Shown here one piece after another: positions 9,168 to 19,877 of a DNA stretch of 64,000 nucleotides. The stretch's first letter is position 1, and each line of letters begins with the position of its first letter. Below the pieces are notes generated by a model. That model was given only the letters and a program-made list of their open reading frames with translations. It ran no database searches and had not been told where the DNA came from. Both the position numbers and the translations under genes were made by a program. Source of the stretch: Pantoea rwandensis (GTDB taxonomy: Bacteria; Pseudomonadota; Gammaproteobacteria; Enterobacterales; Enterobacteriaceae); contig NZ_MLFR01000009.1 of NCBI RefSeq assembly GCF_002095475.1, positions 88,640 to 152,639 on the forward strand. Direction: 5' to 3'.

Positions 9168-11891
9168 ATGGCTACAATCCATGTAGACGGTAAAGAATAT
9201 GATGTGAACGGAGCGGACAACCTGTTGCAGGCGTGTCTCTCTCTGGGCCTTGATATTCCTTATTTTTGCTGGCATCCGGCGCTGGGAAGCGTGGGAGCCT
9301 GCCGCCAGTGCGCGGTGAAGCAATTCCAGAATGCCGAAGATACCCGCGGTCGCCTTGTCATGTCCTGCATGACACCGGCGTCGGACGGCACCTTTATTTC
9401 CATCGACGATGGCGAAGCAAAAGAGTTTCGTGAAAGCGTGGTGGAGTGGCTGATGACCAACCATCCGCACGATTGCCCAGTGTGCGAAGAGGGCGGTAAT
9501 TGCCATCTGCAAGATATGACGGTGATGACGGGCCACAGCTTCCGTCGTTATCGCTTTACCAAACGCACCCACCAGAATCAGGATCTCGGCCCGTTCATCT
9601 CCCATGAAATGAACCGCTGTATTGCCTGCTATCGCTGCGTGCGTTACTACAAAGATTACGCAGACGGCAAAGATCTTGGTGTTTACGGTGCCCACGACAA
9701 CGTCTACTTCGGTCGTCCGGAAGATGGCACGCTGGAGAGCGAATTCTCCGGTAACTTGGTCGAAATCTGCCCAACCGGCGTGTTCACCGATAAAACCCAC
9801 TCCGAACGTTATAACCGTAAATGGGATATGCAGTTCGCGCCGAGCATCTGCCAGCAGTGCAGCGTGGGTTGTAACACCAGTCCAGGCGAACGTTATGGTG
9901 AGTTGCGCCGTATTGAGAACCGTTACAACGGCACCGTGAACCACTACTTCCTGTGTGACCGCGGTCGTTTCGGTTATGGCTATGTGAATCTTAAAGATCG
10001 CCCACGTCATCCGGTACAGAAGCGCGGCAACGATTGGGTCAGCCTGAATGCTGAACAAGCGGTGAATGCGGCCGCTGACGTGCTGCGTCAGGCGAAGCGC
10101 GTCATCGGTATCGGTTCTCCTCGCGCCAGCATTGAGAGCAACTTTGCGCTGCGTGAATTAGTCGGCGCGGAGAATTTCTCAACGGGTATGCCTGCAAGCG
10201 AGCAGACACGTGTTGAGTTGATGCTGAAAGTGCTGCAGGAAGGCGGTATCTATACGCCATCGCTACGTGAAATTGAAAGCTACGATGCGGTACTGGTGCT
10301 GGGTGAAGACCTGACTCAGGTTGGTGCGCGTGTGGCTCTTTCTGTGCGTCAGGCGGTGAAAGGCAAAGCCCGTGAAATGGCAGCGGCACAGAAAGTGGCT
10401 GACTGGCAGATCGCGGCGATCCTCAACATTGGTCAGCACGCTAAACATCCTCTGTTTGTCACCAACGTCGATGAAACCCGTCTTGATGATATCGCGGCGT
10501 GGAGCTATCGCGCACCGGTCGAAGATCAAGCACGTCTTGGCTTTGCGATTGCTAACGCGCTGGATGAAACGGCTCCAGCCGTCAGCGGTTTCGATAGCAA
10601 ACTGAACGGCAAACTGGATGTGGTGGTACAGGCACTGGCGGGGGCGAAAAAGCCGCTGATCATTTCCGGTATTCACTCTGGCAGCATTGCGATGATTGAA
10701 GCCGCCGCCAACGTGGCGAAAGCGCTGAAAGGTCGTGGTGCGGATGTCGGCATTACCTTCCTTGCGGGCGCAGCCAACAGCTTTGGTCTCGGCCTGATGG
10801 GCGGTCAATCGCTGGATAGCGCGCTGGAACAGCTTGATAAAGGTGAAGCGGATGCGCTGGTGGTGCTAGAGAACGATCTCTACCGTCACGCACCGAAAGC
10901 CACCGTGGATGCGGCGCTGCATAACACCGCGCACGTGATTGTGGTTGATCATCAACGCACTACGACGCTGGAAAAAGCCGGACTGGTGCTCTCTACTGCG
11001 AGCTTCGCAGAGAGTGATGGCACCTCAATTAACCAGGAAGGCCGTGCGCAGCGTTTCTTCCAGGTTTACGATCCGTCTTACTACGACAACAGCATCGTGA
11101 TGCTGGAGAGCTGGCGCTGGCTGCACTCGCTGCACAGCGTCGTGGAAAGCCGCCACATCGACTGGACGCTGCTGGATCATGTCATTGATGCCACCGTTGC
11201 GGCGCTGCCACAGCTGAAAGGCATCAAAGATGCCGCACCAGATGCGAGCTTCCGTATTCGCGGTCAGAAACTGGCGCGTTCACCGCACCGTAACAGTGGC
11301 CGTACCGCGATGCGTGCCAATATCAGCGTACACGAACCGCGTCAGCCGCAAGACAAAGACACCATGTTTGCCTTCTCAATGGAAGGTAACAACCAGCCGA
11401 ATGCACCACGTTCGCAGATTCCATTCGCCTGGGCACCAGGCTGGAACTCCCCGCAAGCATGGAACAAATTCCAGGCTGAAGTCGGTGGCAAACTGCGTCA
11501 TGGCGATCCGGGTGTGCGTTTGTTTGAAGCGAGCGAAGGATCACTGCCGTGGTTCACCGTCGTGCCAGACAGCTTTGTTGAAGGCAGCCAATATCGTGTT
11601 GCACCTTATTACCAGCTGTTTGGTAGTGAAGAGATGACACAGCGTTCACCGACATTCCAGAAGCGTATGTCGCCAGCCACGCTGGTGATTAACCCGGCTG
11701 ATGCGGAGAAACTGGGCGTCAACAACGGCTCTGCGGTTGAACTGGTCTGTGCCGGTGAAACGCTGCGTCTGCCAGTGCGCTTCTCAACGTCCCTGCAAGC
11801 AGGGCAGGTGGGTCTGCCGCTGGGTATGCCGGGTGTGCCGCCGTTCCTCTCAGGTGCGCAAATTGACAAATTGCAGGAGGCCGCGCAATGA
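9168..11891 (+). CDS. nuoG: NADH-quinone oxidoreductase subunit G
   Basis: NuoG, 907 residues from the ATG at 9168 ([11 protein letters not shown]), is the largest peripheral subunit. An N-terminal ferredoxin domain with cysteines in [16 protein letters not shown] carries [2Fe-2S] N1b. It is followed by the His/Cys cluster [11 protein letters not shown] (N5), CIACYRC...CP (N4), and the N7 site CQQCSVGC in a molybdopterin-oxidoreductase-like domain. An in-frame ATG lies 9 nt upstream (9159), but its Shine-Dalgarno spacing is too short. The C-terminal 100 residues diverge most from E. coli. The stop overlaps nuoH by 4 nt. Confidence 0.95.
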   Translation: MATIHVDGKEYDVNGADNLLQACLSLGLDIPYFCWHPALGSVGACRQCAVKQFQNAEDTRGRLVMSCMTPASDGTFISIDDGEAKEFRESVVEWLMTNHPHDCPVCEEGGNCHLQDMTVMTGHSFRRYRFTKRTHQNQDLGPFISHEMNRCIACYRCVRYYKDYADGKDLGVYGAHDNVYFGRPEDGTLESEFSGNLVEICPTGVFTDKTHSERYNRKWDMQFAPSICQQCSVGCNTSPGERYGELRRIENRYNGTVNHYFLCDRGRFGYGYVNLKDRPRHPVQKRGNDWVSLNAEQAVNAAADVLRQAKRVIGIGSPRASIESNFALRELVGAENFSTGMPASEQTRVELMLKVLQEGGIYTPSLREIESYDAVLVLGEDLTQVGARVALSVRQAVKGKAREMAAAQKVADWQIAAILNIGQHAKHPLFVTNVDETRLDDIAAWSYRAPVEDQARLGFAIANALDETAPAVSGFDSKLNGKLDVVVQALAGAKKPLIISGIHSGSIAMIEAAANVAKALKGRGADVGITFLAGAANSFGLGLMGGQSLDSALEQLDKGEADALVVLENDLYRHAPKATVDAALHNTAHVIVVDHQRTTTLEKAGLVLSTASFAESDGTSINQEGRAQRFFQVYDPSYYDNSIVMLESWRWLHSLHSVVESRHIDWTLLDHVIDATVAALPQLKGIKDAAPDASFRIRGQKLARSPHRNSGRTAMRANISVHEPRQPQDKDTMFAFSMEGNNQPNAPRSQIPFAWAPGWNSPQAWNKFQAEVGGKLRHGDPGVRLFEASEGSLPWFTVVPDSFVEGSQYRVAPYYQLFGSEEMTQRSPTFQKRMSPATLVINPADAEKLGVNNGSAVELVCAGETLRLPVRFSTSLQAGQVGLPLGMPGVPPFLSGAQIDKLQEAAQ

Positions 11892-12865
11892 GCTGGCTGA
11901 CACCGGACGTTATCGACATCCTCCTCCAAATCCTCAAAACGATCGTCATCTTGCTGGTCGTGGTGGGTTGTGGTGCCTTCATGAGTTTCGCCGAGCGTCG
12001 TTTGCTCGGCTTATGGCAGAACCGTTATGGTCCGAACCGTGTCGGCTGGGGCGGCTCGCTGCAGCTCGCGGCTGACATGATCAAAATGTTCTTCAAAGAG
12101 GACTGGGTTCCGCCGTTTACCGATCGCTTCATCTTTACCCTGGCACCGGTTATTGCCTTTGTCTCGCTGCTGCTGGCGTTTGCCATCGTGCCGGTTTCGC
12201 CGACCTGGATGGTCACAGACCTGAATATCGGTCTGCTGTTCTTCCTGATGATGGCGGGCCTGGCGGTCTATGCCGTGCTGTTCGCCGGTTGGTCGAGTAA
12301 CAACAAATACTCGCTGCTGGGTGCGATGCGTGCGTCGGCGCAGACGCTGAGCTACGAGGTGTTCCTTGGCCTGTCGCTGATGGGGGTGGTGGCGCAAGCC
12401 GGTTCATTCAATATGAACGCCATCGTCGAGAGCCAGGCGCACTTGTGGAACATCATTCCGCAGTTCTTCGGTTTCATCACCTTCTGCATCGCGGGCGTTG
12501 CGGTGTGTCACCGACATCCGTTTGACCAACCAGAAGCGGAACAGGAACTGGCTGACGGTTACCACATCGAATACGCCGGTATGAAGTTCGGCCTGTTCTT
12601 CGTCGGTGAATACGTGGCGATCACCACCGTTTCAGCGCTGATTGTGACGCTGTTCTTCGGTGGCTGGCACGGTCCATTCCTGCCGCCATTCATCTGGTTC
12701 GCGCTGAAAACAGCGTTCTTCATGGTGATGTTTATCCTGATTCGTGCTGCGCTGCCGCGTCCACGTTATGACCAGGTGCTGTCGTTCGGCTGGAAAGTGT
12801 GTCTGCCGTTGACGTTATTGAACCTGCTGGCGACCGCCGCAGTGATTCTGTACAGCGCGCAGTAA
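11888..12865 (+). CDS. nuoH: NADH-quinone oxidoreductase subunit H
   Basis: NuoH, 325 residues, is the multi-spanning membrane subunit that forms part of the quinone chamber at the base of the peripheral arm. About eight hydrophobic segments are visible. The conserved loops [21 protein letters not shown] (near the N-terminus) and [18 protein letters not shown] (about residue 210) are present. The latter carries the acidic residues of the quinone funnel. Its ATG overlaps the nuoG stop. Confidence 0.96.
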   Translation: MSWLTPDVIDILLQILKTIVILLVVVGCGAFMSFAERRLLGLWQNRYGPNRVGWGGSLQLAADMIKMFFKEDWVPPFTDRFIFTLAPVIAFVSLLLAFAIVPVSPTWMVTDLNIGLLFFLMMAGLAVYAVLFAGWSSNNKYSLLGAMRASAQTLSYEVFLGLSLMGVVAQAGSFNMNAIVESQAHLWNIIPQFFGFITFCIAGVAVCHRHPFDQPEAEQELADGYHIEYAGMKFGLFFVGEYVAITTVSALIVTLFFGGWHGPFLPPFIWFALKTAFFMVMFILIRAALPRPRYDQVLSFGWKVCLPLTLLNLLATAAVILYSAQ

Positions 12866-12876
12866 GGGGTTCTGAG

Positions 12877-13419
12877 ATGACTTTAAAAGATATTGTCGTT
12901 GGCTTCGGCACGACAGTGCGCAGTATCTGGATGATAGGCATGCATGCCTTCGCCAAGCGCGAAACCCAGATGTACCCAGAAGAGCCGGTCTATCTGCCGC
13001 CGCGCTACCGTGGTCGTATCGTGTTGACGCGCGATCCCGACGGTGAAGAGCGTTGCGTTGCCTGTAACCTTTGCGCGGTAGCCTGCCCAGTGGGTTGTAT
13101 CTCGCTGCAGAAAGCCGAAACCAAAGATGGCCGTTGGTATCCGGAATTCTTCCGCATCAACTTCTCACGCTGCATCTTTTGCGGTCTGTGTGAGGAGGCT
13201 TGCCCAACTACCGCGATCCAGCTGACCCCCGACTTCGAGCTGGGTGAGTTCAAGCGTCAGGATCTGGTGTACGAGAAGCAGGACCTGCTGATTTCCGGTC
13301 CGGGTAAATATCCGGAGTACAACTTCTATCGCATGGCGGGTATGGCGATCGACGGGAAAGAGAAAGGCGAAGCGGAAAACGAAGCCAAGCCAATCGACGT
13401 CAAAAGCTTGTTACCTTAA
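12877..13419 (+). CDS. nuoI: NADH-quinone oxidoreductase subunit I (N6a/N6b clusters)
   Basis: NuoI, 180 residues, is an 8-iron ferredoxin-type subunit that passes electrons from NuoG to NuoB. Two classic CxxCxxCxxxCP motifs are visible ([12 protein letters not shown] and [12 protein letters not shown]). The ATG at 12877 gives [12 protein letters not shown], matching the E. coli N-terminus. A longer in-frame reading starting inside nuoH (12799) is not supported by similarity. nuoJ follows 10 nt after the stop, behind an AAGGAG ribosome site. Confidence 0.96.
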   Translation: MTLKDIVVGFGTTVRSIWMIGMHAFAKRETQMYPEEPVYLPPRYRGRIVLTRDPDGEERCVACNLCAVACPVGCISLQKAETKDGRWYPEFFRINFSRCIFCGLCEEACPTTAIQLTPDFELGEFKRQDLVYEKQDLLISGPGKYPEYNFYRMAGMAIDGKEKGEAENEAKPIDVKSLLP

Positions 13420-13429
13420 GGAGCCAGGT

Positions 13430-13981
13430 ATGGAATTTGCGTTTTATCTTTGCGGACTGGTGGCGGTGCTGACGACATTGCGCGTCATCACTCACACCAA
13501 TCCGGTACATGCGCTGCTGTACCTGATTGTTTCGCTGCTCTCTATTGCGGGCGTGTTCTTCTCGATGGGCGCTTACTTTGCCGGTGCGCTGGAAATTATC
13601 GTCTACGCCGGTGCCATTATGGTGCTGTTCGTGTTCGTGGTGATGATGCTGAACTTGGGCAAAACCCAGCAGGACCAAGAACGCGAGTGGCTGAAGCCTT
13701 CGCTGTGGATTGGGCCAGGCATTGTTTCCCTGTTACTGCTGGCGGTGATGATTTATGCCATCAGCACCGCGCATGACCAAGGTATTGATGGCACCGTCAT
13801 TGATGCGAAAGCGGTCGGTATCAGTCTGTTTGGTCCTTACGTACTGGCGGTTGAGCTGGCGTCAATGCTGCTGCTGGCCGGTCTGGTGGTGGCCTTCCAC
13901 ATCGGACGTGAAGAGCGTCAGGGCGAAGTGCTGAGCAATCGCCACGCTGATGCACAAGCGAATAAGGAGGATCACGCATGA
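13430..13981 (+). CDS. nuoJ: NADH-quinone oxidoreductase subunit J
   Basis: NuoJ is a 183-residue membrane subunit with five predicted transmembrane segments. The third contains the glycine-rich [20 protein letters not shown] stretch typical of the family and important for coupling. It is preceded by AAGGAGCCAGGT, a strong ribosome site. The stop overlaps the nuoK ATG by 4 nt. The C-terminal soluble tail is short and charged. Confidence 0.95.
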   Translation: MEFAFYLCGLVAVLTTLRVITHTNPVHALLYLIVSLLSIAGVFFSMGAYFAGALEIIVYAGAIMVLFVFVVMMLNLGKTQQDQEREWLKPSLWIGPGIVSLLLLAVMIYAISTAHDQGIDGTVIDAKAVGISLFGPYVLAVELASMLLLAGLVVAFHIGREERQGEVLSNRHADAQANKEDHA

Positions 13982-14280
13982 TCCCGTTACAACACGGCCT
14001 GATGTTGGCTGCTGTGCTGTTTGTTCTCGGCCTGACTTCATTGGTACTGCGCCGCAATTTGCTGTTTATGCTGATTGGTCTGGAGATCATGATCAACGCC
14101 GCTGCACTGGCGCTGGTGGTAGCAGGCAGCTATTGGGGACAAGCTGACGGCCAGGTGATGTATATTCTGGCGATCAGTCTCGCGGCGGCAGAAGCCAGCA
14201 TCGGTTTAGCACTGCTGCTCCAGCTCTATCGTCGTCGTCAGACGTTGAACATTGACACAGTGAGCGAGATGCGCGGATGA
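13978..14280 (+). CDS. nuoK: NADH-quinone oxidoreductase subunit K
   Basis: NuoK, 100 residues, is a three-helix membrane subunit related to MrpC of the Mrp antiporters. The conserved membrane glutamates are visible in [11 protein letters not shown] (TM2) and in [13 protein letters not shown] (TM3). Its length equals the E. coli protein. It overlaps both nuoJ and nuoL by 4 nt, which indicates tight translational coupling through this part of the operon. Confidence 0.96.
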   Translation: MIPLQHGLMLAAVLFVLGLTSLVLRRNLLFMLIGLEIMINAAALALVVAGSYWGQADGQVMYILAISLAAAEASIGLALLLQLYRRRQTLNIDTVSEMRG

Positions 14281-16112
14281 ATCTTCTCTATTTAACCGTA
14301 TTATTTCCGCTGATTGGCTTTCTGCTATTGGCGTTTTCCCGTGGTCGCTGGTCGGAGAACCTGTCGGCTGCGGTGGGAATGGGATCGGTAGGTCTGGCGG
14401 CACTGACCACGGTGTATGCCGGCTTTGACTTCTTTAGTCATGGCCAGCAGCCCTTCACACAAGCGCTGTGGACGTGGATGCAGGTCGGTACCTTCAACAT
14501 CAAAGTGAATCTGGTGCTGGATGGTTTGTCACTGACCATGCTGTCGGTGGTCACGGGCGTAGGTTTCTTCATCCACATGTTTGCCTCTTGGTACATGCGC
14601 GGTGAAGAGGGCTACTCACGCTTCTTCGCTTACACCAACCTGTTCATCGCAAGCATGGTGGTGTTGGTGTTGGCCGACAACCTGATGCTGATGTATCTCG
14701 GTTGGGAAGGTGTGGGCCTGTGCTCCTACTTGCTGATTGGTTTCTACTACAGCAATCCTGAGAACGGTAAAGCAGCGATGAAAGCCTTTATCATCACCCG
14801 TGTCGGTGATGTGTTCCTGGCTTTCGCCCTGTTCATTCTTTACAACGAACTGGGTACGCTGAACTTCCGCGAGCTGGTGGAGTTGGCTCCAGCACACTTC
14901 GCCGCTGACAACCACATGTTGCAATGGGCTACCTTGATGCTGTTGGGTGGTGCGGTCGGTAAATCTGCACAGCTGCCACTGCAGACCTGGTTGGCCGATG
15001 CGATGGCGGGCCCAACACCGGTTTCAGCACTGATCCACGCCGCCACTATGGTGACAGCGGGTGTCTACCTGATTGCACGTTCACACGGCCTGTTCCTGTT
15101 GACGCCGGAAGTGCTGCATCTGGTGGGAATTGTGGGTGCGATCACCCTGGTGTTGGCAGGCTTTGCTGCGTTGGTTCAAACCGACATCAAACGTGTGTTG
15201 GCTTACTCCACTATGAGTCAGATCGGCTACATGTTCCTCGCGCTTGGTGTGCAGGCGTGGGACGCGGCTATTTTCCACTTAATGACTCACGCTTTCTTTA
15301 AAGCACTGCTGTTCCTTTCTTCTGGTTCGGTCATTCTGGCCTGCCACCACGAGCAGAACATCTTCAAAATGGGCGGCCTGCGTAAGAGCATCCCATTGGT
15401 GTACACCTGCTTCCTGGTCGGCGGCGCAGCGCTGGCGGCACTGCCGCTGATCACCGCAGGTTTCTACAGTAAAGATGAAATCCTGTTTGGTGCGCTGGCG
15501 AATGGTCACATCAATCTGATGGTGGCGGGTCTGGTCGGTGCATTCCTGACCTCAATCTACACCTTCCGCATGATCTTCATCGTGTTCCACGGCGAAGAGA
15601 AAATTCATGCGCACGCGGGCAAAGGGATTACTCACCATCTGCCACTGATTGTGCTGCTGGTACTCTCCACCTTTATCGGTGCGATGATCACCCCACCGTT
15701 GGCGAGCGTGTTGCCACAGAACGAGTTTGGTGAAGGCGGCAAAGTGGCGCTGGAAATCACTTCAGGCGTGGTGGCTATCGTCGGTATCCTGATTGCTGCC
15801 GCACTGTGGTTGGGCAAACGCCAACTGGTCACTCGCATTGCCAACAGCGCACCGGGCCGTTTCTTCAGCACCTGGTGGTTCGCGGCATGGGGCTTCGATT
15901 GGCTGTATGACAAGGTGTTCGTTAAACCTTATCTCGGTGTTGCCTGGCTGCTGAAGCGCGATCCGTTGAACTCACTGATGAACCTGCCTGCGCTGCTGTC
16001 GCGCATCGGTAATAAAGGTTTGGTGGTAAGCGAGAACGGCTACTTGCGCTGGTATGTGGCTTCCATGAGTGTTGGCGCCGTGGTGGTGCTGGCGCTGATG
16101 CTGGTGATCTAA
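14277..16112 (+). CDS. nuoL: NADH-quinone oxidoreductase subunit L (antiporter-like)
   Basis: NuoL, 611 residues, is the distal antiporter-like proton-pumping subunit. Its core is the 14-helix Mrp-type fold with the signature [18 protein letters not shown] and the lysine-bearing region [31 protein letters not shown]. The C-terminal extension (about residues 520-611) matches the long lateral helix and last transmembrane segment. It is followed by an unusual 213-bp gap with a long palindrome before nuoM. Confidence 0.96.
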   Translation: MNLLYLTVLFPLIGFLLLAFSRGRWSENLSAAVGMGSVGLAALTTVYAGFDFFSHGQQPFTQALWTWMQVGTFNIKVNLVLDGLSLTMLSVVTGVGFFIHMFASWYMRGEEGYSRFFAYTNLFIASMVVLVLADNLMLMYLGWEGVGLCSYLLIGFYYSNPENGKAAMKAFIITRVGDVFLAFALFILYNELGTLNFRELVELAPAHFAADNHMLQWATLMLLGGAVGKSAQLPLQTWLADAMAGPTPVSALIHAATMVTAGVYLIARSHGLFLLTPEVLHLVGIVGAITLVLAGFAALVQTDIKRVLAYSTMSQIGYMFLALGVQAWDAAIFHLMTHAFFKALLFLSSGSVILACHHEQNIFKMGGLRKSIPLVYTCFLVGGAALAALPLITAGFYSKDEILFGALANGHINLMVAGLVGAFLTSIYTFRMIFIVFHGEEKIHAHAGKGITHHLPLIVLLVLSTFIGAMITPPLASVLPQNEFGEGGKVALEITSGVVAIVGILIAAALWLGKRQLVTRIANSAPGRFFSTWWFAAWGFDWLYDKVFVKPYLGVAWLLKRDPLNSLMNLPALLSRIGNKGLVVSENGYLRWYVASMSVGAVVVLALMLVI

Positions 16113-16196
16113 AGATTGATGAGCGGGGTGCGAGAGAAATTAGCGCCCCAAGTAAGAATGTTAAAAATTGTCTGATGCACGAGCGTTATCGGTGCA

Positions 16197-16280
16197 GCCA
16201 GTTTTGTCCCCGCCAGCGCGCAGCAACCGGAGCGTACTTTAGTACGTGAGGATTGCGAGCACTGTCGGGGACAAAAATGG
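16197..16280. repeat. Long imperfect palindrome in the nuoL-nuoM gap
   Basis: An 84-bp imperfect palindrome is centred at about 16239. The outer arms TTTTGTCCCC (16202-16211) and GGGGACAAAA (16267-16276) are perfect, and GCCAG/ATGGC extend them. The centre GTACTTTAGTAC (16234-16245) is also symmetric. The intervening parts pair imperfectly. It resembles recurrent enterobacterial intergenic palindromes of the ERIC kind but is not the ERIC sequence found at 24284. As RNA it would form a long hairpin inside the nuo message, 45 nt before the nuoM start. Confidence 0.75.
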
Positions 16281-16325
16281 CAAGCAAGATAGTTCGAACA
16301 GAGACGAATAATAGGGAAGTATGCC

Positions 16326-17846
16326 GTGCTATTACCTTGGCTAATAATCATACCCTTTGTTGGGGGCTTACTCTGCTGGCTAGCAGAACGCCTCGGTGCG
16401 AAAGTACCGCGCTGGATCGCCATGATCACCATGGGCCTGACGCTGGCGCTTGGCCTGCAGCTTTGGTTGCAGGGAGGCTATTCATTAACGCAGGCTGCAG
16501 GGATTCCGCAGTGGCAGTCAACCTTCTCGGTGCCATGGATTCCACGCTTTGGCATTAACTTCCATTTAGCGATCGACGGTCTTTCACTGCTGATGGTGGT
16601 GCTGACCGGTCTGCTGGGTTTAATGGCGGTACTCTGTTCCTGGAACGAGATTGAGAAATATCAGGGCTTCTTCCACCTCAACTTGATGTGGATCCTCGGT
16701 GGTGTGATTGGCGTGTTCCTCTCCATCGATATGTTCCTGTTCTTCTTCTTCTGGGAAATGATGCTGGTGCCGATGTACTTCCTCATCGCGCTCTGGGGTC
16801 ACAAAGCCTCTGACGGTAAAACGCGTATCTCGGCGGCGACCAAATTCTTCATCTATACCCAGGCTTCTGGCTTGGTGATGTTGATTGCGATTTTGGCGCT
16901 GGTGTTCGTACACTACAACGCAACGGGCGTGTGGACTTTCAGCTACGAAGAGCTGCTGAAAACGCCAATGTCGCATACCGTTGAATACGTTCTGATGCTC
17001 GGCTTCTTTATCGCGTTTGCGGTGAAAATGCCGGTGGTGCCATTACACGGTTGGTTGCCTGACGCACACAGCCAGGCGCCAACCGCCGGTTCGGTTGACT
17101 TAGCAGGTATCTTGCTGAAAACCGCGGCTTACGGTTTGTTGCGTTTCAGCTTACCGCTGTTCCCGAACGCCTCGGCTGAGTTTGCACCGATTGCGATGTG
17201 GCTGGGTATCCTGGGTATCTTCTACGGTGCCTGGATGGCCTTCTCGCAAACCGACATCAAACGTCTGATTGCCTATACCTCTGTTTCGCACATGGGCTTC
17301 GTGTTGATTGCCATCTACACCGGCAGCCAGCTGGCGTTCCAGGGCGCGGTCATTCAGATGATTGCGCACGGCTTGTCTGCCGCGGCACTGTTTATCTTGT
17401 GTGGCCAGCTGTATGAGCGCCTGCACACGCGTGACCTGCGTCAGATGGGCGGTTTATGGGGACGTATCAAATGGATTCCAGGCCTGTCACTGTTCTTCGC
17501 CGTCGCCAACTTGGGTATGCCGGGCACCGGTAACTTTGTCGGTGAATTCATGATTCTGACCGGCAGTTTCCAGGTCGTTCCGGTGATCATCGTGATTGCG
17601 ACCTTTGGCTTGGTGTTCGCCTCGGTGTACTCGCTGATTATGATGCAGCGTGCTTACTACGGTGAAGCGAAATCCAAAGATCCGCTGCCGGGCATGTCAC
17701 CGCGTGAATTCATGACCATTGGTGTACTGGTGGTGCTGCTGGTTCTGCTGGGTATTTATCCTCAGCCGATCCTCGACACATCCCATGCTGCGATGAGTAA
17801 TATTCAGCAGTGGTTTACCGCTTCAATTTCAACTACAAGGCCGTAA
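16326..17846 (+). CDS. nuoM: NADH-quinone oxidoreductase subunit M (antiporter-like)
   Basis: NuoM, 506 residues, is an antiporter-like proton-pumping subunit. The core shows the key glutamate in FFFFWEMMLVPMYFLIALWG and the lysine-containing VKMPVVPLHGWLPDAHSQAPTAGS. The start is a GTG (16326) giving MLLPWLIIIPFVGG, which aligns with the E. coli N-terminus. An ATG at 16321 is in another frame. nuoN follows after 6 nt. Confidence 0.95.
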   Translation: MLLPWLIIIPFVGGLLCWLAERLGAKVPRWIAMITMGLTLALGLQLWLQGGYSLTQAAGIPQWQSTFSVPWIPRFGINFHLAIDGLSLLMVVLTGLLGLMAVLCSWNEIEKYQGFFHLNLMWILGGVIGVFLSIDMFLFFFFWEMMLVPMYFLIALWGHKASDGKTRISAATKFFIYTQASGLVMLIAILALVFVHYNATGVWTFSYEELLKTPMSHTVEYVLMLGFFIAFAVKMPVVPLHGWLPDAHSQAPTAGSVDLAGILLKTAAYGLLRFSLPLFPNASAEFAPIAMWLGILGIFYGAWMAFSQTDIKRLIAYTSVSHMGFVLIAIYTGSQLAFQGAVIQMIAHGLSAAALFILCGQLYERLHTRDLRQMGGLWGRIKWIPGLSLFFAVANLGMPGTGNFVGEFMILTGSFQVVPVIIVIATFGLVFASVYSLIMMQRAYYGEAKSKDPLPGMSPREFMTIGVLVVLLVLLGIYPQPILDTSHAAMSNIQQWFTASISTTRP

Positions 17847-17852
17847 TTCGCC

Positions 17853-19316
17853 ATGACAATAACTCCTCAACATCTGATCGCATTGCTACCGCTGTTGATC
17901 GTCGGATTGACGGTGGTGGTGGTGATGCTGTCCATTGCGTGGCGACGCAACCACTTTGTTAATGCCACGCTGACCGTGATTGGGCTTAACCTGGCACTGT
18001 TTTCACTGTGGTTTGTCGGCCACGTAGGCGCCATGGATGTCACGCCGCTGCTGCGCGTTGACGGCTACTCGATGTTCTATACCGCGCTGGTGCTGCTGGC
18101 CAGCCTCGCAACCTGTACTTTTGCTTATCCTTGGCTGGCCGGTTTCCCGGACAACAAAGATGAGTTCTATCTGCTGGTGCTGATTGCGGCTCTGGGTGGC
18201 ATCGTACTGGCGAGCGCCAACCATCTGGCGGCGCTGTTTATCGGTATTGAACTGCTGTCACTGCCGCTTTTTGGTCTTATCGGTTACGCCTTCCGTCAGA
18301 AACGTTCGCTGGAAGCGGCGCTGAAATACATGATCTTGTCAGCGGCGGCCTCATCGTTCCTGATTTTCGGTATTGCACTGATTTATGCCGATTCGGGCAG
18401 CCTGAGCTTCGTACAGTTAGGTAAGAGCCTGAATGACAGCATGATGCAGCAACCGCTGCTGCTGGTCGGCTTAGGCATGATGATTATCGGCCTCGGCTTT
18501 AAGCTGTCACTGGTTCCGTTCCACCTGTGGACACCAGACGTTTATCAGGGGGCGCCAGCGCCGGTTTCGACCTTCCTGGCCACCGCCAGCAAAATCGCCA
18601 TCTTTGGCGTGGTGATGCGTTTGTTCCTGTATGCGCCAGTGACCGACAGCGAAGCCGTGCGTACCGTGCTCGGTATCATCGCCTTCGTGTCGATTCTGTT
18701 CGGTAACCTGATGGCGATTTCGCAGAGCAACATCAAACGTCTGCTCGGTTACTCGTCGATCGCGCACCTTGGCTATTTGCTGGTGTCGTTGATTGCGGTG
18801 AAAACCCATCAACTGTCGCTGGAAACTGCCGGTGTTTACCTGGCCGGTTACCTGTTCAGCAGTCTCGGCGCGTTCGGTGTGGTCAGCTTGATGTCCAGCC
18901 CGTACCGTGGTCCAGATGCTGATACGCTGTACTCTTATCGTGGTCTGTTCTGGCACCGTCCGATTCTGTCAGCGGTGATGACCGTGATGATGCTGTCACT
19001 GGCCGGTATTCCGATGACCCTGGGCTTCATTGGTAAGTTCTATGTGATCGCTTCCGGTGTGAATGCACATCTGTGGTGGCTGACTGCAGCGGTGGTTGCC
19101 GGTAGTGCGATTGGTCTTTACTACTACCTGCGCGTTACGGTGAGCCTGTACCTCAGCCCGCCTGAGATGCACACCCGTGACCGTGATACGCCAGCCAACT
19201 GGGCGTTCACCGCTGGTGGTGTGGTGGTGCTGATTTCCGCGATACTGGTGCTGCTGCTTGGTGTGTATCCGCAGCCACTCATCACGCTGGTGCAGATGGC
19301 TCAGCCGCTGATGTAA
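17853..19316 (+). CDS. nuoN: NADH-quinone oxidoreductase subunit N (antiporter-like)
   Basis: NuoN, 487 residues (485 in E. coli), is the third antiporter-like membrane subunit and the last gene of the operon. Family motifs include [16 protein letters not shown] with the membrane glutamate and [30 protein letters not shown] with the conserved lysine. No intact terminator directly follows. Instead an inverted repeat that looks like a split terminator flanks composite element copy A. Confidence 0.96.
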   Translation: MTITPQHLIALLPLLIVGLTVVVVMLSIAWRRNHFVNATLTVIGLNLALFSLWFVGHVGAMDVTPLLRVDGYSMFYTALVLLASLATCTFAYPWLAGFPDNKDEFYLLVLIAALGGIVLASANHLAALFIGIELLSLPLFGLIGYAFRQKRSLEAALKYMILSAAASSFLIFGIALIYADSGSLSFVQLGKSLNDSMMQQPLLLVGLGMMIIGLGFKLSLVPFHLWTPDVYQGAPAPVSTFLATASKIAIFGVVMRLFLYAPVTDSEAVRTVLGIIAFVSILFGNLMAISQSNIKRLLGYSSIAHLGYLLVSLIAVKTHQLSLETAGVYLAGYLFSSLGAFGVVSLMSSPYRGPDADTLYSYRGLFWHRPILSAVMTVMMLSLAGIPMTLGFIGKFYVIASGVNAHLWWLTAAVVAGSAIGLYYYLRVTVSLYLSPPEMHTRDRDTPANWAFTAGGVVVLISAILVLLLGVYPQPLITLVQMAQPLM

Positions 19317-19380
19317 GTTCAGATAATATAAAAATCAGGCCCCCGGGCCTAATACTCGTCAGTTAAGGTCATATTTGTAC

Positions 19381-19412
19381 AAGCTGTCACTGTTAAAAGT
19401 GGCAGCTTTTTT
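19381..19412 (+). terminator. Terminator hairpin inside composite element A
   Basis: AAGCTGTCACT (19381-19391) pairs with AGTGGCAGCTT (19398-19408), an 11-bp stem with one U-G wobble, and is followed by a T-run. It is 65 nt past nuoN and co-oriented, so it can terminate nuo transcription. Equivalent hairpins with different sequence occupy the same place in copies B and C. Confidence 0.8.
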
Positions 19413-19448
19413 CGTTTGGGTGAGAATGCCAGAGTGCGTGCCAGAGCA

Positions 19449-19631
19449 CCTCTGCTGCTGCCGGGCCGTCCTCGCGCCGCTTCGCGGTGCCTTCGACTTC
19501 CACGTCGTGCAGACGGACCGTTCGGGTAAGGCCGTCTAGGCCAACCCGAACTGCCAGTCGCATCCCTGCGCCTGGCTCCTGGCCCAACGTAAAAGCCTCA
19601 GCGCTGTGGATAGCCCTTGCAGCAGCAGAGG
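19449..19631 (+). repeat. Module M1 of composite element A
   Basis: This 183-bp module is closed by CCTCTGCTGCTGC (19449-19461) and GCAGCAGCAGAGG (19619-19631). An internal hairpin GTTCGGGT...ACCCGAAC (19520-19551) with an inner GGCC/GGCC stem is conserved in all three copies. Read on the minus strand, M1 contains the blocks AGCGCTGA, GGTCCGTC, GAAGGCACCGCG and GCGGCGCGAGG in the same order as M2 does on the plus strand. Confidence 0.8.
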
Positions 19632-19690
19632 CGCTCTGGCCTCCACCATCGTGCCCTTTTTCACAACACGCACTGAAGTTTCAGAGCAGG

Positions 19691-19877
19691 CTGGGGCCGT
19701 TCAGGGGCGCGCAATCCGCAGCGCTGAACAGAATGAGTATGCCAGGAGAGCCCGCAGGACGCGGGTGAAAGGCGGGGCGGCACACGATGTGCCATCCCCG
19801 CCGGTCCGTCAGGCAGACGAATGAAGTGAAGGTACCGCGCAGCGGCGCGAGGACCGCCAGCCCCTGAACGGCCCCAG
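19691..19877 (+). repeat. Module M2 of composite element A
   Basis: This 187-bp module is closed by perfectly complementary 18-bp arms, 19691-19708 (CTGGGGCCGTTCAGGGGC) and 19860-19877. Internal hairpins are CCCGC/GCGGG at 19751-19765 and a two-part stem at 19771-19802 (GGCGGGG/CCCCGCC then GGCACA/TGTGCC). In copy C the same two hairpins have different bases on both arms. The conserved unpaired-looking segment GAAGTGAAGGTACCG follows. Confidence 0.8.

Noticed and set aside
9117..10058. 313-codon open frame antisense to nuoG
   Set aside because: Shadow of a strongly biased gene on the other strand, with no recognisable domain.
16197..16280. nuoL-nuoM palindrome as an ERIC element
   Set aside because: It shares the idea of a central palindrome but lacks the ERIC blocks seen clearly at 24284-24405.
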